From Lojkania enalia (Eukaryota > Ascomycota > Dothideomycetes > Pleosporales): 64,000 bases of DNA. Shown one piece after another: positions 34,449-45,560 of the stretch. Position numbers and translations under genes: made by a program. The stretch covers positions 1 to 64,000 of the forward strand of contig ML986765.1 of NCBI GenBank assembly GCA_010094045.1. The letters are read 5' to 3'. The notes under the pieces are model-generated. The model worked only from the letters and a program-made list of their open reading frames with translations. It did no database searches and was not told the origin of the DNA. Each line of letters starts with the position of its first letter. Positions within the stretch are counted from its first letter, which is position 1.

Positions 34449-36161
34449 CTATGTCATGACAGGAAGTGTGATTTTAGACCCCTTTCCACTCTCATGATAA
34501 ATGATATGCGTCACCTTCCGCATCTCGCTCCCAGCATTATCCCTATTCTCCGTTCCTATATTCCTTGAAAAATGTGGATGGGACCCTCCTGCAATAAGAA
34601 GCCTTACTTTCCTCCTTTTCGAAAACCGATGAGCGCAGGGACCCAGCTCAAGGTGAACGATGTCATGCTTTTGACCCGGATCAAGTCTCTTGTAGGTTTC
34701 CGTGACATTATGAGATCGGCCCCGAGCATTCACGTCGCTAATGCGCACAAATATGTCGGCATAAGGGATGTCGGTAAAATGGAAAAGATCCACGGTAATA
34801 TTCCCGCAAACTTCAAGGTCCTCCGGCAATGGATCGGTTGTGAATGCGAGGACGTCGGACCGTATGGCAAGAACGCTATCCTCCACACTACCACCGTAAA
34901 AGAGTAAATTTCCGCCCATGGTGGGAGTTGGGTTCTGAGGATCGAATGTAAATTTCGATGACGCGCTCTCCGTACCTTCAGCCTCACTCACCAGTTTATA
35001 GTTGCTTTGAAGGTGGAGAATCTTTTGTACAGTGTCAGGTGGCCATTGCTGCTCTTTCCTCCATTCATTAGCCCCCGTAACATAGTACTGTACCGGTGCC
35101 TGATATTCCTGCGGTTTCCCAGCGAGGTGCTGTTCAATCCAGCCGTATCCACGCTGTATCATGGCTGGATTGAGACCAACCCGTGTATGATCCCCGGGGC
35201 CTATGATGAGAGCTACGGTACAGCCTCTCTTGCTAAGGTGTTCGTATTGCTCAATTGTCTGATCGAGAAAAAGATCAAACCATCCCGTCGTCAGCAACAC
35301 AGGAATATTTGTGCGCTCGAGCGCACGGCCAAGATGCATCGGTGTGTACCATTCATCCTGTAAATCATCACACCCAACTATCTTGTTTATCCATTTTACT
35401 TTACCCTGGAAGAACTCCTTCACGCTCTTCGCCAGTGGCATCATATCCTGGACCGGCCTAACCACCCTCCCCGAATTCACCAATCTCCAAAACGCCCAGA
35501 AACCCGGTTCTTCCTGACAAGCAACCAGATTCGCCCAAGCAACAACATCCAAGTTCAAACTACCAGTTCCCCAGTAATGTCGACCCATATCATGCGGAGC
35601 CACGGCAATGAATGCGCACTTCATATCTGCAGGCGGATCACACAAGAGCGCCCACTCCACAAATCCGAGATACGAACCTCCAATCGTAGCGAAGGAGCCT
35701 GTGTACCAATCTTGCTCTCTCATCCACTCAACGACAGCTTTCCCGTCTTGGACTTCATTCCGAAACGGTTCGAATTCACCGCCAGAGTCAAATGTGCCGC
35801 GACAACTAACAAGTAGAACAACATATCCTCGCGAAGCATGCGCACGAGCGGTTGGAATGGTCCCTATGAGGCCGAGGCCGTATGGAGTACGGATAAGAAC
35901 CGTACCGAATGGCTTGACGTTTCCTGGTAGAATAGGACGATAGAGGTTTGCGGCCAACTCAATGCATGAGAGCCCTTCGCCGATTGGAATCCGGACGGAC
36001 TGGATGCTGAAGTTGCATGATTCTGTAGGGAATCTCAGGAACCAGCATACTACGCGGTCTATCAATGAACCAAGACGGCCGCGAGGCTGTGCTGACATTT
36101 CGGGGGATAGACAGGCAAATCTCGAGAAGACACTTCCGTTCGCAGGAAGAACAATATGCAA
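34449..36161 (-). CDS. CocE/NonD-type alpha/beta hydrolase (X-Pro dipeptidyl-peptidase S15 family)
   Basis: Single exon, 570 codons from 36161; Met at codon 22 (36098) is an equally good start. The fold and triad are clear: PFGTVLIRTPYG and the oxyanion-region YVVLLVSCRGTFDSGGEF, nucleophile in IGGSYLGFVEWALL (Ser of GxSYxG), acid in TTGWFDLFLDQT and base in IIGPGDHTRVG. The C-terminal half (TFDPQNPTPTMGGNL, DLEVCGNITVDLF, ..DPGQKHDIVHLELGPCAH) is the jelly-roll domain of PF08530. Family members hydrolyse cocaine-like esters, acyl peptides or proline peptides. No signal peptide is obvious, so it is probably cytosolic. The gene is divergent to the DyP peroxidase gene and the two share the intervening promoter region. 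Confidence 0.92.
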   Translation of the reverse strand: MHIVLPANGSVFSRFACLSPEMSAQPRGRLGSLIDRVVCWFLRFPTESCNFSIQSVRIPIGEGLSCIELAANLYRPILPGNVKPFGTVLIRTPYGLGLIGTIPTARAHASRGYVVLLVSCRGTFDSGGEFEPFRNEVQDGKAVVEWMREQDWYTGSFATIGGSYLGFVEWALLCDPPADMKCAFIAVAPHDMGRHYWGTGSLNLDVVAWANLVACQEEPGFWAFWRLVNSGRVVRPVQDMMPLAKSVKEFFQGKVKWINKIVGCDDLQDEWYTPMHLGRALERTNIPVLLTTGWFDLFLDQTIEQYEHLSKRGCTVALIIGPGDHTRVGLNPAMIQRGYGWIEQHLAGKPQEYQAPVQYYVTGANEWRKEQQWPPDTVQKILHLQSNYKLVSEAEGTESASSKFTFDPQNPTPTMGGNLLFYGGSVEDSVLAIRSDVLAFTTDPLPEDLEVCGNITVDLFHFTDIPYADIFVRISDVNARGRSHNVTETYKRLDPGQKHDIVHLELGPCAHRFSKRRKVRLLIAGGSHPHFSRNIGTENRDNAGSEMRKVTHIIYHESGKGSKITLPVMT

Positions 36162-36849
36162 CGTTTAAAATACCTCAAGAATCTATACCTTTGTATCTCT
36201 CTTCGAAGTTGGTAATCTATGGTGTCGTATCGCAGACGCCGGAACGCGGGTTTTCCGAAATACCGAACCGAGACATTTATTGGCGAGGTTGGCTTTCGGG
36301 CGAAATGAATACTTCACTAATTATCATCCAGACAGAAGAGTCCCAGGGCGATTCCTGCGCTAGCAATGGCTTTTGAGGCTCGGCAATAGGACACTATTTC
36401 CCCAGGAAACTTAAAATTGCCTCACCTGATGCCAGAGGATTTGTTGCTTCCGAAATATCATCTGAGGTAGATTGACCAATAGAATCGCGCGGGGTGATGA
36501 TTACAGTGCATTTATGCAAGGGTTCTGGGGCTTAGTGATCTTACGATCACATCTTTATACGGAACACAACTACTTAAATGAAAGCTTAGAGAAATTCTCT
36601 TGCGGAATGAATACGCTCAAAATCTCAAAGACCATCTGCAACTGCTGTTCATCTAGCTTCCGGAGGCATATTGTCCACAGTTATAGGGCCCTAGCCAGCG
36701 GACCAAGATCTTCAGGTGACATCTTGGGAAAAGGATCACGACATTCAATATCTACATCCCCAAGCGCATCAATCCATCGATCTGGAAGAAGACCCATTGC
36801 TTCTACCCATCAATTCATTGGTTGCTTAGTCTCTAGCCCCCCAGCCAGC
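36162..36849. promoter_or_regulatory. Divergent promoter region, CocE hydrolase / DyP peroxidase
   Basis: Lies between two divergently transcribed genes. The DyP reading frame is open back to 36472, so part of this interval may be coding (see the DyP entry). No individual binding sites can be defined from the sequence. Confidence 0.4.
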
Positions 36850-37800
36850 ATGAGCCGCCGCGCCCCTATTGAGCCACAGCGAATAGATGCGCCGCTAACC
36901 CAATCAGCAACATTTCTAGTCCTAACCGTCAATGAAGGACCCGAAGCAACGAAAACTGTACGCTCAGTTCTATCAAGCGTCGCAGATCTCGCAAAAAATG
37001 TAGCGATCCGGGATCTAAACGCCTCGTTCGCATGCACAGTCGGGATTGGCAGCAGCGCCTGGGATAGCGTTACCAGACTACCAAGGCCCGCGGAACTCCA
37101 TCCCTTTAAAGAGATCAAGGGTAAAGAACACGCCGCCATTTCAACACCCGGGGACTTGCTCTTCCATATCCGCTCCGAGAGACGAGACTTAAATTTCGAG
37201 TTTGAGAGGCAATTGATGGATCTGCTTGGCGACGCGGTGACCGTTGTAGATGAAACCAACGGTTTCCGGTACTTCGATGTCCGTGATTTACTCGGATTCG
37301 TGGACGGTACGGCGAATCCTGTCGGCTCTTCAGTGCCTGCGTCTATTTTGATTGCGGAGGAAGATGCAAGTGCTTCTGGAGGAAGCTACGTGGTTATCCA
37401 GAAATATATTCATGATTTGAAGGGATGGAAGTCCATGTCGACCGAAGAACAAGAATCAATCATCGGACGCTCAAAATTGGAAAACATCGAGCTAGACGAC
37501 GCGCCTGACGGGCAGCAACAATCTCACAAATCTCTCGCAACTATTGAAGACGACGATGGAAACGAGTTTGATATTCTTCGCGACAATATGCCATTTGGAT
37601 CTCCGGGATTGGGTGAGTTCGGAACGTACTTTATTGGATATTCGAGACGGCTGTGGGTTATTGAGAAGATGATGGAGCGTATGTTTGTCGGTGATCCGCC
37701 GGGGCTGCATGATCGTATTTTGGACTTTTCGAAGCCGACGTCTGGATGTACTTTCTTTGTGCCGCCAACGACTGTGCTTGATAAGCTCATTGATGACTGA
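36850..37800 (+). CDS. DyP-type heme peroxidase
   Basis: From the ATG at 36850 the protein is 316 residues, matching the compact bacterial-type (class P/B, YfeX-like) DyP enzymes. The start of similarity (QRIDAPLTQSATFLVLTV) is right after this Met. Motifs: GFVDGTANP with catalytic Asp152 (GxxDG), proximal heme ligand His226 in QQSHKS, distal Arg244 in DILRDNMPFG, and GTYFIGYSR near the end. The frame is open 126 codons further upstream with Met at 36472 and 36607; the 36607 start would give a Ser/Arg-rich leader resembling a mitochondrial presequence. The enzyme uses H2O2 to oxidise dyes, phenolics or porphyrin-type substrates. It is divergent from the CocE hydrolase gene. No intron is needed. 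Confidence 0.9.
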   Translation: MSRRAPIEPQRIDAPLTQSATFLVLTVNEGPEATKTVRSVLSSVADLAKNVAIRDLNASFACTVGIGSSAWDSVTRLPRPAELHPFKEIKGKEHAAISTPGDLLFHIRSERRDLNFEFERQLMDLLGDAVTVVDETNGFRYFDVRDLLGFVDGTANPVGSSVPASILIAEEDASASGGSYVVIQKYIHDLKGWKSMSTEEQESIIGRSKLENIELDDAPDGQQQSHKSLATIEDDDGNEFDILRDNMPFGSPGLGEFGTYFIGYSRRLWVIEKMMERMFVGDPPGLHDRILDFSKPTSGCTFFVPPTTVLDKLIDD

Positions 37801-37964
37801 AGACGGCTTTCACTACCTACCACGATCATTCCTGGTTCCATCAGTCTGGTTTGAACTAGGTTGGACACCAAATTTATGTTCAGCTGCTGTACTGCCGCTA
37901 CCGAACCTTTATTATCTAATATATTTGCCTGTCATAATACCAGTTTTAATTTTCTACGTGATCT

Positions 37965-38844
37965 TTAAATGGGGAATGGATCTTCAACTTCAGAATGTCT
38001 AATGCAAATTAGATTCGGTCCGTGCAAATTACACCGACACAGTATATTACCATAAAATGCTTTTACCCTCCCCCTCTGCCTACCATGAAATGCTTCTACC
38101 CTTCTCTCTGTCTCTAAATTTCTCTGAAGTCTCGAACGCAACTTCTCTTTGCAGTTCATAACCCCACTTCGGGAACAGTCGATTCCTATACTTGAAGACT
38201 CAATTACGCAAATGGCATTGACCTTATCAGCTAGTTCGCATCCCCATTTCGCCAAAATACTCCACGCTTCTCGTTTCTGATACTCTGGCTATACGCATAG
38301 AGTCTGCAAACCTATGACGGCAATTTTAGCTTCGAATCGCAGCAAGAAGTTTTCAAAGAGCGGAATGGGGAATATTGACTAATAATCGGCATTTTCTCCT
38401 CCAGAACTTTTTGCCCTGGTTTAATATAGCTTTCCCACATCAGACTCGCATATTCTTTCTCCGGATCATTCAGCCAAGTATCCTGAGGCGCAAGCTCCAT
38501 GACTTCAGAGTACCACCGCGTTGCGTTGTCAAAATTAGCCCATTGCGCGATTCCTACAATTATTAATCTCCCATCCTCTTCATTAGTAGAAGTACACTCT
38601 ACTGCTTTCGTCCATCGGATACCTAGGTAGTTGGCCCCGCCATTTGAAATTAACATTTGTGGCTCAGAGGAGAATAGGGGACTTCTCGAATATGAATTTT
38701 TCTGTAGCCTTCTTTTGTCGTTCTTCAGTTTGGTTGTCAGGGTACAAGGCCGTAACGAAGCTAGCAGTACCCATGGTTTGAAAGGAAGGGTGGGATGAAG
38801 TGTGGGAAGTCATCAGCAGCAGCAGGAGAAACCTTAAAAGACAT
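37965..38844 (-). pseudogene. GNAT acetyltransferase-like pseudogene
   Basis: Start MSFKVSPAAADDFPHF at 38844, then a frameshift after about 20 codons; another frame carries TASFVTALYPDNQTEER; the open frame 38656-38312 holds ANYLGIRWTKAVE, IVGIAQWANF and the LNDPEKEYASLMWESYI region; a third frame at 38255-37965 holds KWGCELADKVNAICVIESSSIG, the C-terminal acetyl-CoA-binding/strand region of fungal GNAT proteins. At least three frame changes are required, so it is non-functional. The family match is from sequence pattern. Confidence 0.65.
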
Positions 38845-39690
38845 AGCTACCAAAGCAATACTCGTTCGCTTCGAGGTTAAAATTTTAGAATGCTTTCGTT
38901 CAACAAAACGGTGTGCAACAAAATAGGATAGATGGATGAGCCGGTTGAGTAATGTCAATTGAAGTTATATCAAATCAGCAAGCCACTTGTCACAAATTGC
39001 AATAGGTGATCCAACCCATGGAAGGATTATTCGGGCATGCATCTTCATTCGCCTCTAGATTCAGCCGGCACATCAACGATGTTTGTGATCTATGTCATGC
39101 GATGCAATTGAATCGATCATAAACCCCACTACGCCGCAGCTATGCAACAACAACGCCGCAATAGCAAGTCTGCCGGGGATCGTACGTCAAAAACTCCCCA
39201 GACTTATTAGATGCTATTAATTTTCGGGCTATATCATAATGAATTCGGTTTCTCAGCTCTCGAATTCTCCCAGGTGTCAATAGGATGCAGTTTTACGCAT
39301 GCGCTCTAGCCTCCTGTCTTATTCCAAAGTTTAATCTTTCACAATGACAATTAAATGACAAGTTCGCATAGCTCATAGTGTGCATAAGAGGTTTATTCAT
39401 ACTTTCTGTATTATCAATCTTCACTAGCCCCCAAGAACCAATACAATGCCTAAGTCTTCGTGAGGGTGCAATTATTGCTACTTGGGTTCACTTCGCGAAT
39501 CATTGATCCTTGGCCTGTAGTCTCACCATAAAGAACATTCCCTTTGCTATTTTCCTCGAGAACTATTCGGAATTCTGGACGGGGCAATGATACTGCACGA
39601 CAAATCCAAATTCTCATAAAGCTAGCGGGTTACAAGGGTAGCTTCTGTAATAGCCTCCCAAACATCAGCTCGCGTCGTTGTTATGTAATA
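38845..39690. other. Intergenic, no supported gene
   Basis: AT-rich, no recognisable coding sequence. Confidence 0.4.
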
Positions 39691-39876
39691 TTATTCCAAG
39701 TATAATACTCGGCATATTAGTAGATTTACTTCATCTGCAAGGCGCATGCCACATTCCATCACCATGGTTTCTACTCTCCTGTATGGGTGCTTTGGATCGA
39801 CTTTCATAATGCTGAGGACCGTTTGAATAACATCAACATTTACCTCCATTATTAAACTGCGGTCGAAACTGTACAC
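39691..39876 (-). pseudogene. Second GNAT-like fragment
   Basis: A 61-codon frame contains DPKHPYRRVETMVMECGMRLADEVNLLI, in two halves closely resembling the C-terminal part of the GNAT relic at 37965-38255 (WGCELADKVNAICVIESS) and of fungal GNAT proteins. Only this part is visible; the rest of the gene is absent or eroded. It may be a tandem copy of the neighbouring pseudogene. Confidence 0.45.
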
Positions 39877-40940
39877 TAACCGACTATAGGAAGCTCACTA
39901 TCTCAAGTTATCTCTCGTCTATAGCACGCAAAAGATCGATAGATCTCTTGCGTGTACAGCTCTTCAATCTCGTTCTTTCATGTCCCTATCGGACCGTCGA
40001 AATCAAACTCCGGCGGTCTCTAATGTTGGAAGATGAGCCATTATGCGGCATCAATAATATATCCTGTCTCAATGTCGGTGACTTTACTCCATTCGATGGT
40101 GTTATTCATATTATTGTGAGCAAAATATCCCGCTGCATTCCTTTCTTAGCCTCTTTCTATTAAATTGTCTAGCCAACAAGCGTCCAAAAAAAATCTGCTT
40201 AGGGCGATTGCTTCGAACATGAACAGTACGAACTTGTTGAACTTAGCGTCTTTGTGACAATGGAATGTTCTAGTGGCATTGTTACAAATCATTCGTCGAA
40301 ATCTAGTATTCTAGGGTGATTTATTATTGAATCTTCTCAAGAAGCTTGTCTGCAAAGATGAAGTGATATAGGTTTTTTAAGTTTCACATTTAGAGGCTAT
40401 GTTGGTCTTAAGTAGCTCTCACATAATTCATATAAGATGATGGTAGAGCCACTAGCAAGACACCTGCCCATAAATATGCCTATTGTAAGGATGAGGGGGT
40501 GGAGACCGTATAGGGTGGTATAGATGGATGTATTAATGATGTCCTTGACCTCTCAGTCAAAGTACGGCGGGGAATATATAGTACATAAGACTACTTAGTC
40601 AAGGGCTGCACAGCTGATAAGGCACGTGACCTGAGCTTATACCTATAATGAAAACTATAACAAGATATATAGACTGATGGCAAAGGGCCACGCCGGGCCT
40701 TGTGAAAGAATGCCCATAATACCGGCAATATCCTTAATGTCGGTTATCCAATCTCACCATGCAAGTATTATGCGATTTTTATCACACCAGACCCGGATAT
40801 CTAACTTATAATATTGGCCTGTGCGAGAACTGAGGGTATTATAATCACCTGCCATCCCATTGCCTTAGAGAGATAATCTTAGAGTAGTTGGTTTGAAAAG
40901 CATTTGCCGCACTACAGCATTCTCACCTTCCAATCTAAGT
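39877..40940. other. Intergenic, no supported gene
   Basis: AT-rich; one 71-codon plus-strand frame at 39948-40163 without features. The right end is the 3' flank of the FAD monooxygenase gene. Confidence 0.4.
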
Positions 40941-42303
40941 CTACGCGTCTAAGACACTCACCCGAAGCTGCCCTAGGCCACGTATCTTCTCTTTTTGATT
41001 TTGGTCTGCTTTCAGTATCATTCTAAAGAATGGATCAGTCTCTGCCACAGTCTCCGGATCGTTTTCGCACAACCGTCGCAGATTGGCCTGTGATGCCGGA
41101 TCAATCACGTTTTTAAAGATTCCTCGCCGAATTTCGCTGTATTTGTCAAGAATGCTATCTGCTACGCCATCTTTGATGGTAGCGATAAGGGCATCGCCTA
41201 ACGCCCCTGCATCAAGCAAGCCGCCAGTGAGGCCTAACCTAATACTTAAACGTTAATTGGGCTCTTCAGAAATCCAGTTCCGCCTAGAACATACCCTCCA
41301 AATGGATTACATAAATGAGCAGCATCTCCAGCTAGCAGTATGCGGCCGACACGGAAAGAACTAGCACATTTTTGGTGCAAACGATAAGGGGAGAACATTT
41401 TCAAGTCGTATTTTAGAGGTCGAGGACCCGGGAAGATGGCCTCATACTTCATGGGCAACCTGGAACGAAGGTCCTCGTCTGAGAGACCAGTTTGCTCGCC
41501 GTACGAGACTCTCCAAAGACCAGACGTATTCAGCTTTGCGACAACACAGAAATGGTCGGGATGCCTATCATTCGTTGTTAATTGACCAAATAGAAGCAAG
41601 CAGTGAGGATAATAAATGGTCGTACACAATTTGATTCCCGGTCGAATACCCATACTCATCAAAAGGATACACAACATTAGTGGCCACAATCTGCTGCGGC
41701 CACGTGAACCCTTCAAAATCTACTCCAACCAATTGCCGTATCATGCTCCTCCCACCGTCAGCACCAACCACATATGTTGCATTCATCCTCTTCCGCCCAT
41801 CCGGTGTTTCCACATCCACAGTCACGCCGCTCTCATCCTGCTCCATTCCAACAACCTTGTGCCGAAACAGGACCTGTGCCTCTTTGCACTCCTTAAAATG
41901 CCGGAAAATTACTTCCGCCAGCTCATGCTGACCCAGAATAAGGTTCTCAAAGGGCTCCTCTTTCGAAGGCTGCCTTTCCATCTCAACAATAACCTCACCA
42001 TTGAGTTTTCGCCACGCAATTCCTGTGCTCGAGGTTCCTATTTTTCGACAGTCAGAGAGGACGCCTGCTCGGTGGAGCTCTTCGACAGCAACTGGATGAT
42101 AGACGGCAGCACGAGGCGAGTTTTCAATCTCTGGTAGCATTTCAAGGACTGTGGTACGAATGCCTACTTTTGCGCATCGTAGTCCAGTGAGAAGTCCTAC
42201 GGGACCTGCGCCAACCTTTGGATCTTTTAGCGACGGGGTGGTGAGATGGGAGCGGAACGTGATTTGAGGGACGTACTACTATGACTGACGGTTTTCTGTC
42301 CAT
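40941..42303 (-). CDS. FAD-dependent aromatic monooxygenase (PHBH-like)
   Basis: Four exons: 42303-42277 (9 codons), 42215-41626, 41564-41295 and 41238-40941, all GT-AG and in frame, giving 394 residues. Joining exon 1 to exon 2 restores SVIVVGAGPVGLL, the GxGxxG dinucleotide-binding motif at residues 7-19. The second signature is VVGADGGRSMIRQLVG (DG motif) and the third GRILLAGDAAHLCNPFGGLG (GD motif), where the last junction restores NPFGGLGLTGG. These three together define group A flavoprotein hydroxylases such as phenol or 4-hydroxybenzoate hydroxylases. It is shorter than phenol hydroxylases, lacking their C-terminal thioredoxin-like domain, which is common in fungal secondary-metabolism members. 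NAD(P)H- and O2-dependent hydroxylation of a phenolic is the likely reaction. Confidence 0.9.
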
Positions 42304-43912
42304 TTTTTCTCCAAATTTTGAATCAGAATAGTTGTAAAGGTTGTAAAAATCTTGAATGTTGTAAACGCTACGGATTTATTATTGGGTATTTCTTGTTTCC
42401 CTAGGTGGTGGTCTTTCCCCACTTGCCCCGCATGGAGGTACGTTGTGGGGGCTTACTAGACTCAAAAGTTTTGAATCCCACCAAGTCTAGTTTCGGCTCA
42501 AGTAGTTTATAATGTTGTATTATAACGCAAGGCGCTCAAATATAATTGTTATTACTATCTCTGTTTGATAATTTGGTGTTACTCTTCCGTTCTAGAAGAA
42601 ACAAACCAAATCTAGAAATCTATGCCGCTAAATCCTGGCTTCAAATGTAGAATGGCTTTTCCCGTCCACTGAGTGATCTTAAAAAGGCCTTGTATTCTCT
42701 ATTACTAGATATAAATTAGAAAACTGACTCAACTAGCTAATTTCAGTAATCATGTCCAACTTCACAATACACGATAAGGTGCACCGTAAATAAAACAACT
42801 TGCGTCTACTCCCAATGAAATCACCCGTGAGTCTAGTATCTAAGCAGTATGACTACTTTCATATATTGGGAGCTCGGACGGAGCGAGTCATCGATGCAAG
42901 CAATTTATTATTGGTACGTAAAAATTGCTCAGTCTGGAACATTTGAAGCCCAATCCATACCATAGTGCCGGCTTAGAACTTCTAAGACATCTCTCAGCTT
43001 ATTGGGCAGGGTTCACGTATTGGGAAATCACATACGGCACAGCTTCATGTTCCGCATACGCCGCAACACACACCCCATCCTTCATTGCGTAGTGATCGGG
43101 AAATTCTCCGTGCGGCCCCCACGTGTCGTTGTGAATATTCCAATGCTTATATTCTGAGGTAATCTTCATCCTATCCGAACCATATATAGTCATAATATGA
43201 GTTAAAATCTTTAGGGTTATCGAGTCAGTAGTTCACGGACATAGTGGCGTGGATCGGAACGTTCCTCTATGCTCCATATACCCTCAGAAAATGTATAGCA
43301 CACGAACATACACGAGTAATAGACATTTAGCCTCTAATAGTTTTGCTTCCGTTCAAAGCACTCATCGCTAATAATTTTTTTGTATAACGCTCCCTAAAAA
43401 TTCCTCTTACTCCCATGGTCCTGCTAATTGAAACTCCTAGATGCAACATTGGCACGTAATATGAAGTATATTTCATTTGCAATTCAACGAGCAATTTAGA
43501 AGCTCTGGATCAAACGTACATGGTTTTGAACTCGAACGTTTTCCTATGTGAACGGAAGGAACATGATTCACGAATTAAGAGTTAGAAGGCACGAGCACGA
43601 AGCTATCCGTGCGCGTAAGCGTGTGATGTGAAAGGGTTTGCTTGTTGGTGGCTGTGATATTCTTTTCTTGGCAGCGGGAAGAAATCAAGCACGGCTTGAA
43701 TCCCATCATGCTCAGAAGCCGCAAAAAGCCGGATAAGATCGAAGGAAGATAATATAAAAGGTCTCCCAATCCCTCCTCAAATGGTATCCATCATCAACTC
43801 ATCATCCAACTCATCATCCAACTCATCATCCAGCCTTCTCTCCATCTTTCAGTTTTCACAACCTTCTAGGTCCGGCACCATCAACAGCTGCTCATTTTTT
43901 ACAATCATCAAA
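42304..43912. other. Intergenic with one possible small ORF
   Basis: No confident gene. A 64-codon minus-strand frame at 42999-43193 (with segments HWNIHNDTWGPHGEFPDHY and DGVCVAAYAEHE) looks protein-like in composition but I do not recognise it and no exon partner is evident. A 12-bp tandem repeat (AACTCATCATCC, three copies) lies at about 43797-43832 in the presumed 5' leader of the next gene. Confidence 0.4.
43797..43832. repeat. 12-bp tandem repeat, three copies
   Basis: AACTCATCATCC repeated three times head to tail, about 80 bp before the start codon of the secreted cysteine-rich gene. It keeps an open frame (Asn-Ser-Ser-Ser) that joins the gene frame upstream, but a signal peptide follows only from 43913. 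Confidence 0.8.
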
Positions 43913-44402
43913 ATGAAGACTTTCACTATCACTGTTTCAATGGCTCTTGTCTCCCTTGGGCTAGCTTCCCCAACTATTCAAAAGCGGCAGGGAGCCACGA
44001 TCACTGTCTACCAGGAGAAGCATTTTGCCGGCGCTGCCCAAGTGATTAGCTTCGGCGACGGAGAACAGATATGCGAGGACCTAAAAAGAACGCCCTCTTC
44101 CATCAAAGTTGACCCCGTTGAAGGCTCTTGGTACTGCCAATTGTTTAAGTGAGTAAACTTCTAATTATCTAAGGAGATTAACAACTTGATATCTAAAACG
44201 ACTCTCGAAAACAAGAATGCTAATACTAAAAAGCCAACCGAGATGCAACCCTACCGGTGAAGGTGGGAAGGTCAGCGGCGTCTTCAATTGGAATATTGAG
44301 GATCTTGTCTACCCTTGCCGAGAGGGGCAGGGGAATGGATCCTGCAAAGGGAATGACTGGGACAATATTGCCCGCTCCATCTATTGCTCGTCTGTCAATT
44401 AG
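43913..44402 (+). CDS. Small secreted cysteine-rich protein, beta/gamma-crystallin-like
   Basis: Two exons, 43913-44148 and 44234-44402, giving 134 residues. The signal peptide is MKTFTITVSMALVSLGLA, followed by a short pro-segment ending in a KR site (IQKR) for Kex2. The mature part begins QGATITVYQEKHFAGAAQVI and has six cysteines (IC, YC, RC, PC, SC, YC), enough for three disulfides. The pattern ITVYQ.KHFAG...SF...C.DL...SSIKV followed by a Cys-containing strand is like beta/gamma-crystallin-fold proteins secreted by fungi, a fold shared with some antimicrobial and killer proteins; this is inference from pattern only. The ATG at 43913 is chosen because upstream codons are low-complexity Asn/Ser. 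Its neighbour is a secreted chitin-binding protein. Confidence 0.75.
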
Positions 44403-45560
44403 GATGGAAACTTGTCGTGGGTGTCTATTTCTAGACGTCCAAAGACGTGCTAGACGTGTGGCAGCAATACCGTGGCGGTGTGGTACCGTAAAGCCTTAGG
44501 TGTTGGTTGTGCTCGCCGTAGCAAAGATTGACTTTAGTTGGGATGCTTACTTCATTCACTCGTTAGCTTACTCTAAATTATTTTTTACCAATGGCATACT
44601 TTGTTTTCATACCAACTGTTTTACGAATTTCACTCCGCTCTTTTCGATTCTTACAATAAATCTCACGTAAGAAACTACCTTCATTTAGAAGTATGGTGCA
44701 AGTTTCAACAGCCTAATCATCTAGCTAGCTCGGCGTATGGCGAGTCCTATCAATTATCCCGGTGATTGAGACAGGTGATAGCGTTACTAAATCCCTTCCT
44801 TAGTAATACTAGTTTGTGGAAACGATAATATTCTAGTTTCTCGCTAGAGGTCTCTGTTCTATAGCTAGTTTACCGTACAATTTGACCTCTCGGGTGATCC
44901 TACGGTGTGTCTCTGAGAGAAATGATTTCAGACTGCTTATAAATTGCTAGAACTCCCTTTTCACAATTACTCCTACGCTTTACAACTCAAGCTCTAAATT
45001 TCAATTCTCCTCGCTCGAGAGACAGAACTGAGCGTATATTGCCTTCTCTTATAGTTCTGTCAATCAAGCGCACCTACTAACATAGCTACGACAAGGTTTA
45101 CACTTTACACCCGATATGTGTGCTACGACGACTATCCTTATCAATCTCATAGCTTTTGCGATAGAAACAGTTCTCAACGTCGCCCCGGGCACTTGACCCC
45201 TTGACGCATCCGTCAACGCCTCAAACCCCGGAAATGGGGTAGGCCATGTCCAAATGATGGAACATGTAGAATGGGAGAAGGCTTTATGGAGAGGAATCCA
45301 ATTTTCAGCGGCGGGCTTCCTGGACGACCGGAACATACTATCGTTACTCAAACCACCAGGTTTTCCCGGCCGAAGCTCTTTCGACGAATTGGGTATATGA
45401 CCGAGCCATGTAAAGCAAATAATGAGACAATGATTGATAGAGCACATTGGCAGATCTTGCAAAATGGGGCTGGGAGAAATCTGTGCTCCACGTTAGGTGG
45501 CGTGATTTCAAAAGTTCATGCCTTGGCTTCGCGCATGTACTGCGGGACTTAGGTGTATCT
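44403..45560. other. Intergenic, no supported gene
   Basis: Overlapping minus-strand frames at 45064-45565 are open for 70-130 codons but I see no domain or splice logic; they abut the dispersed unit that begins at 45561. Confidence 0.4.
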
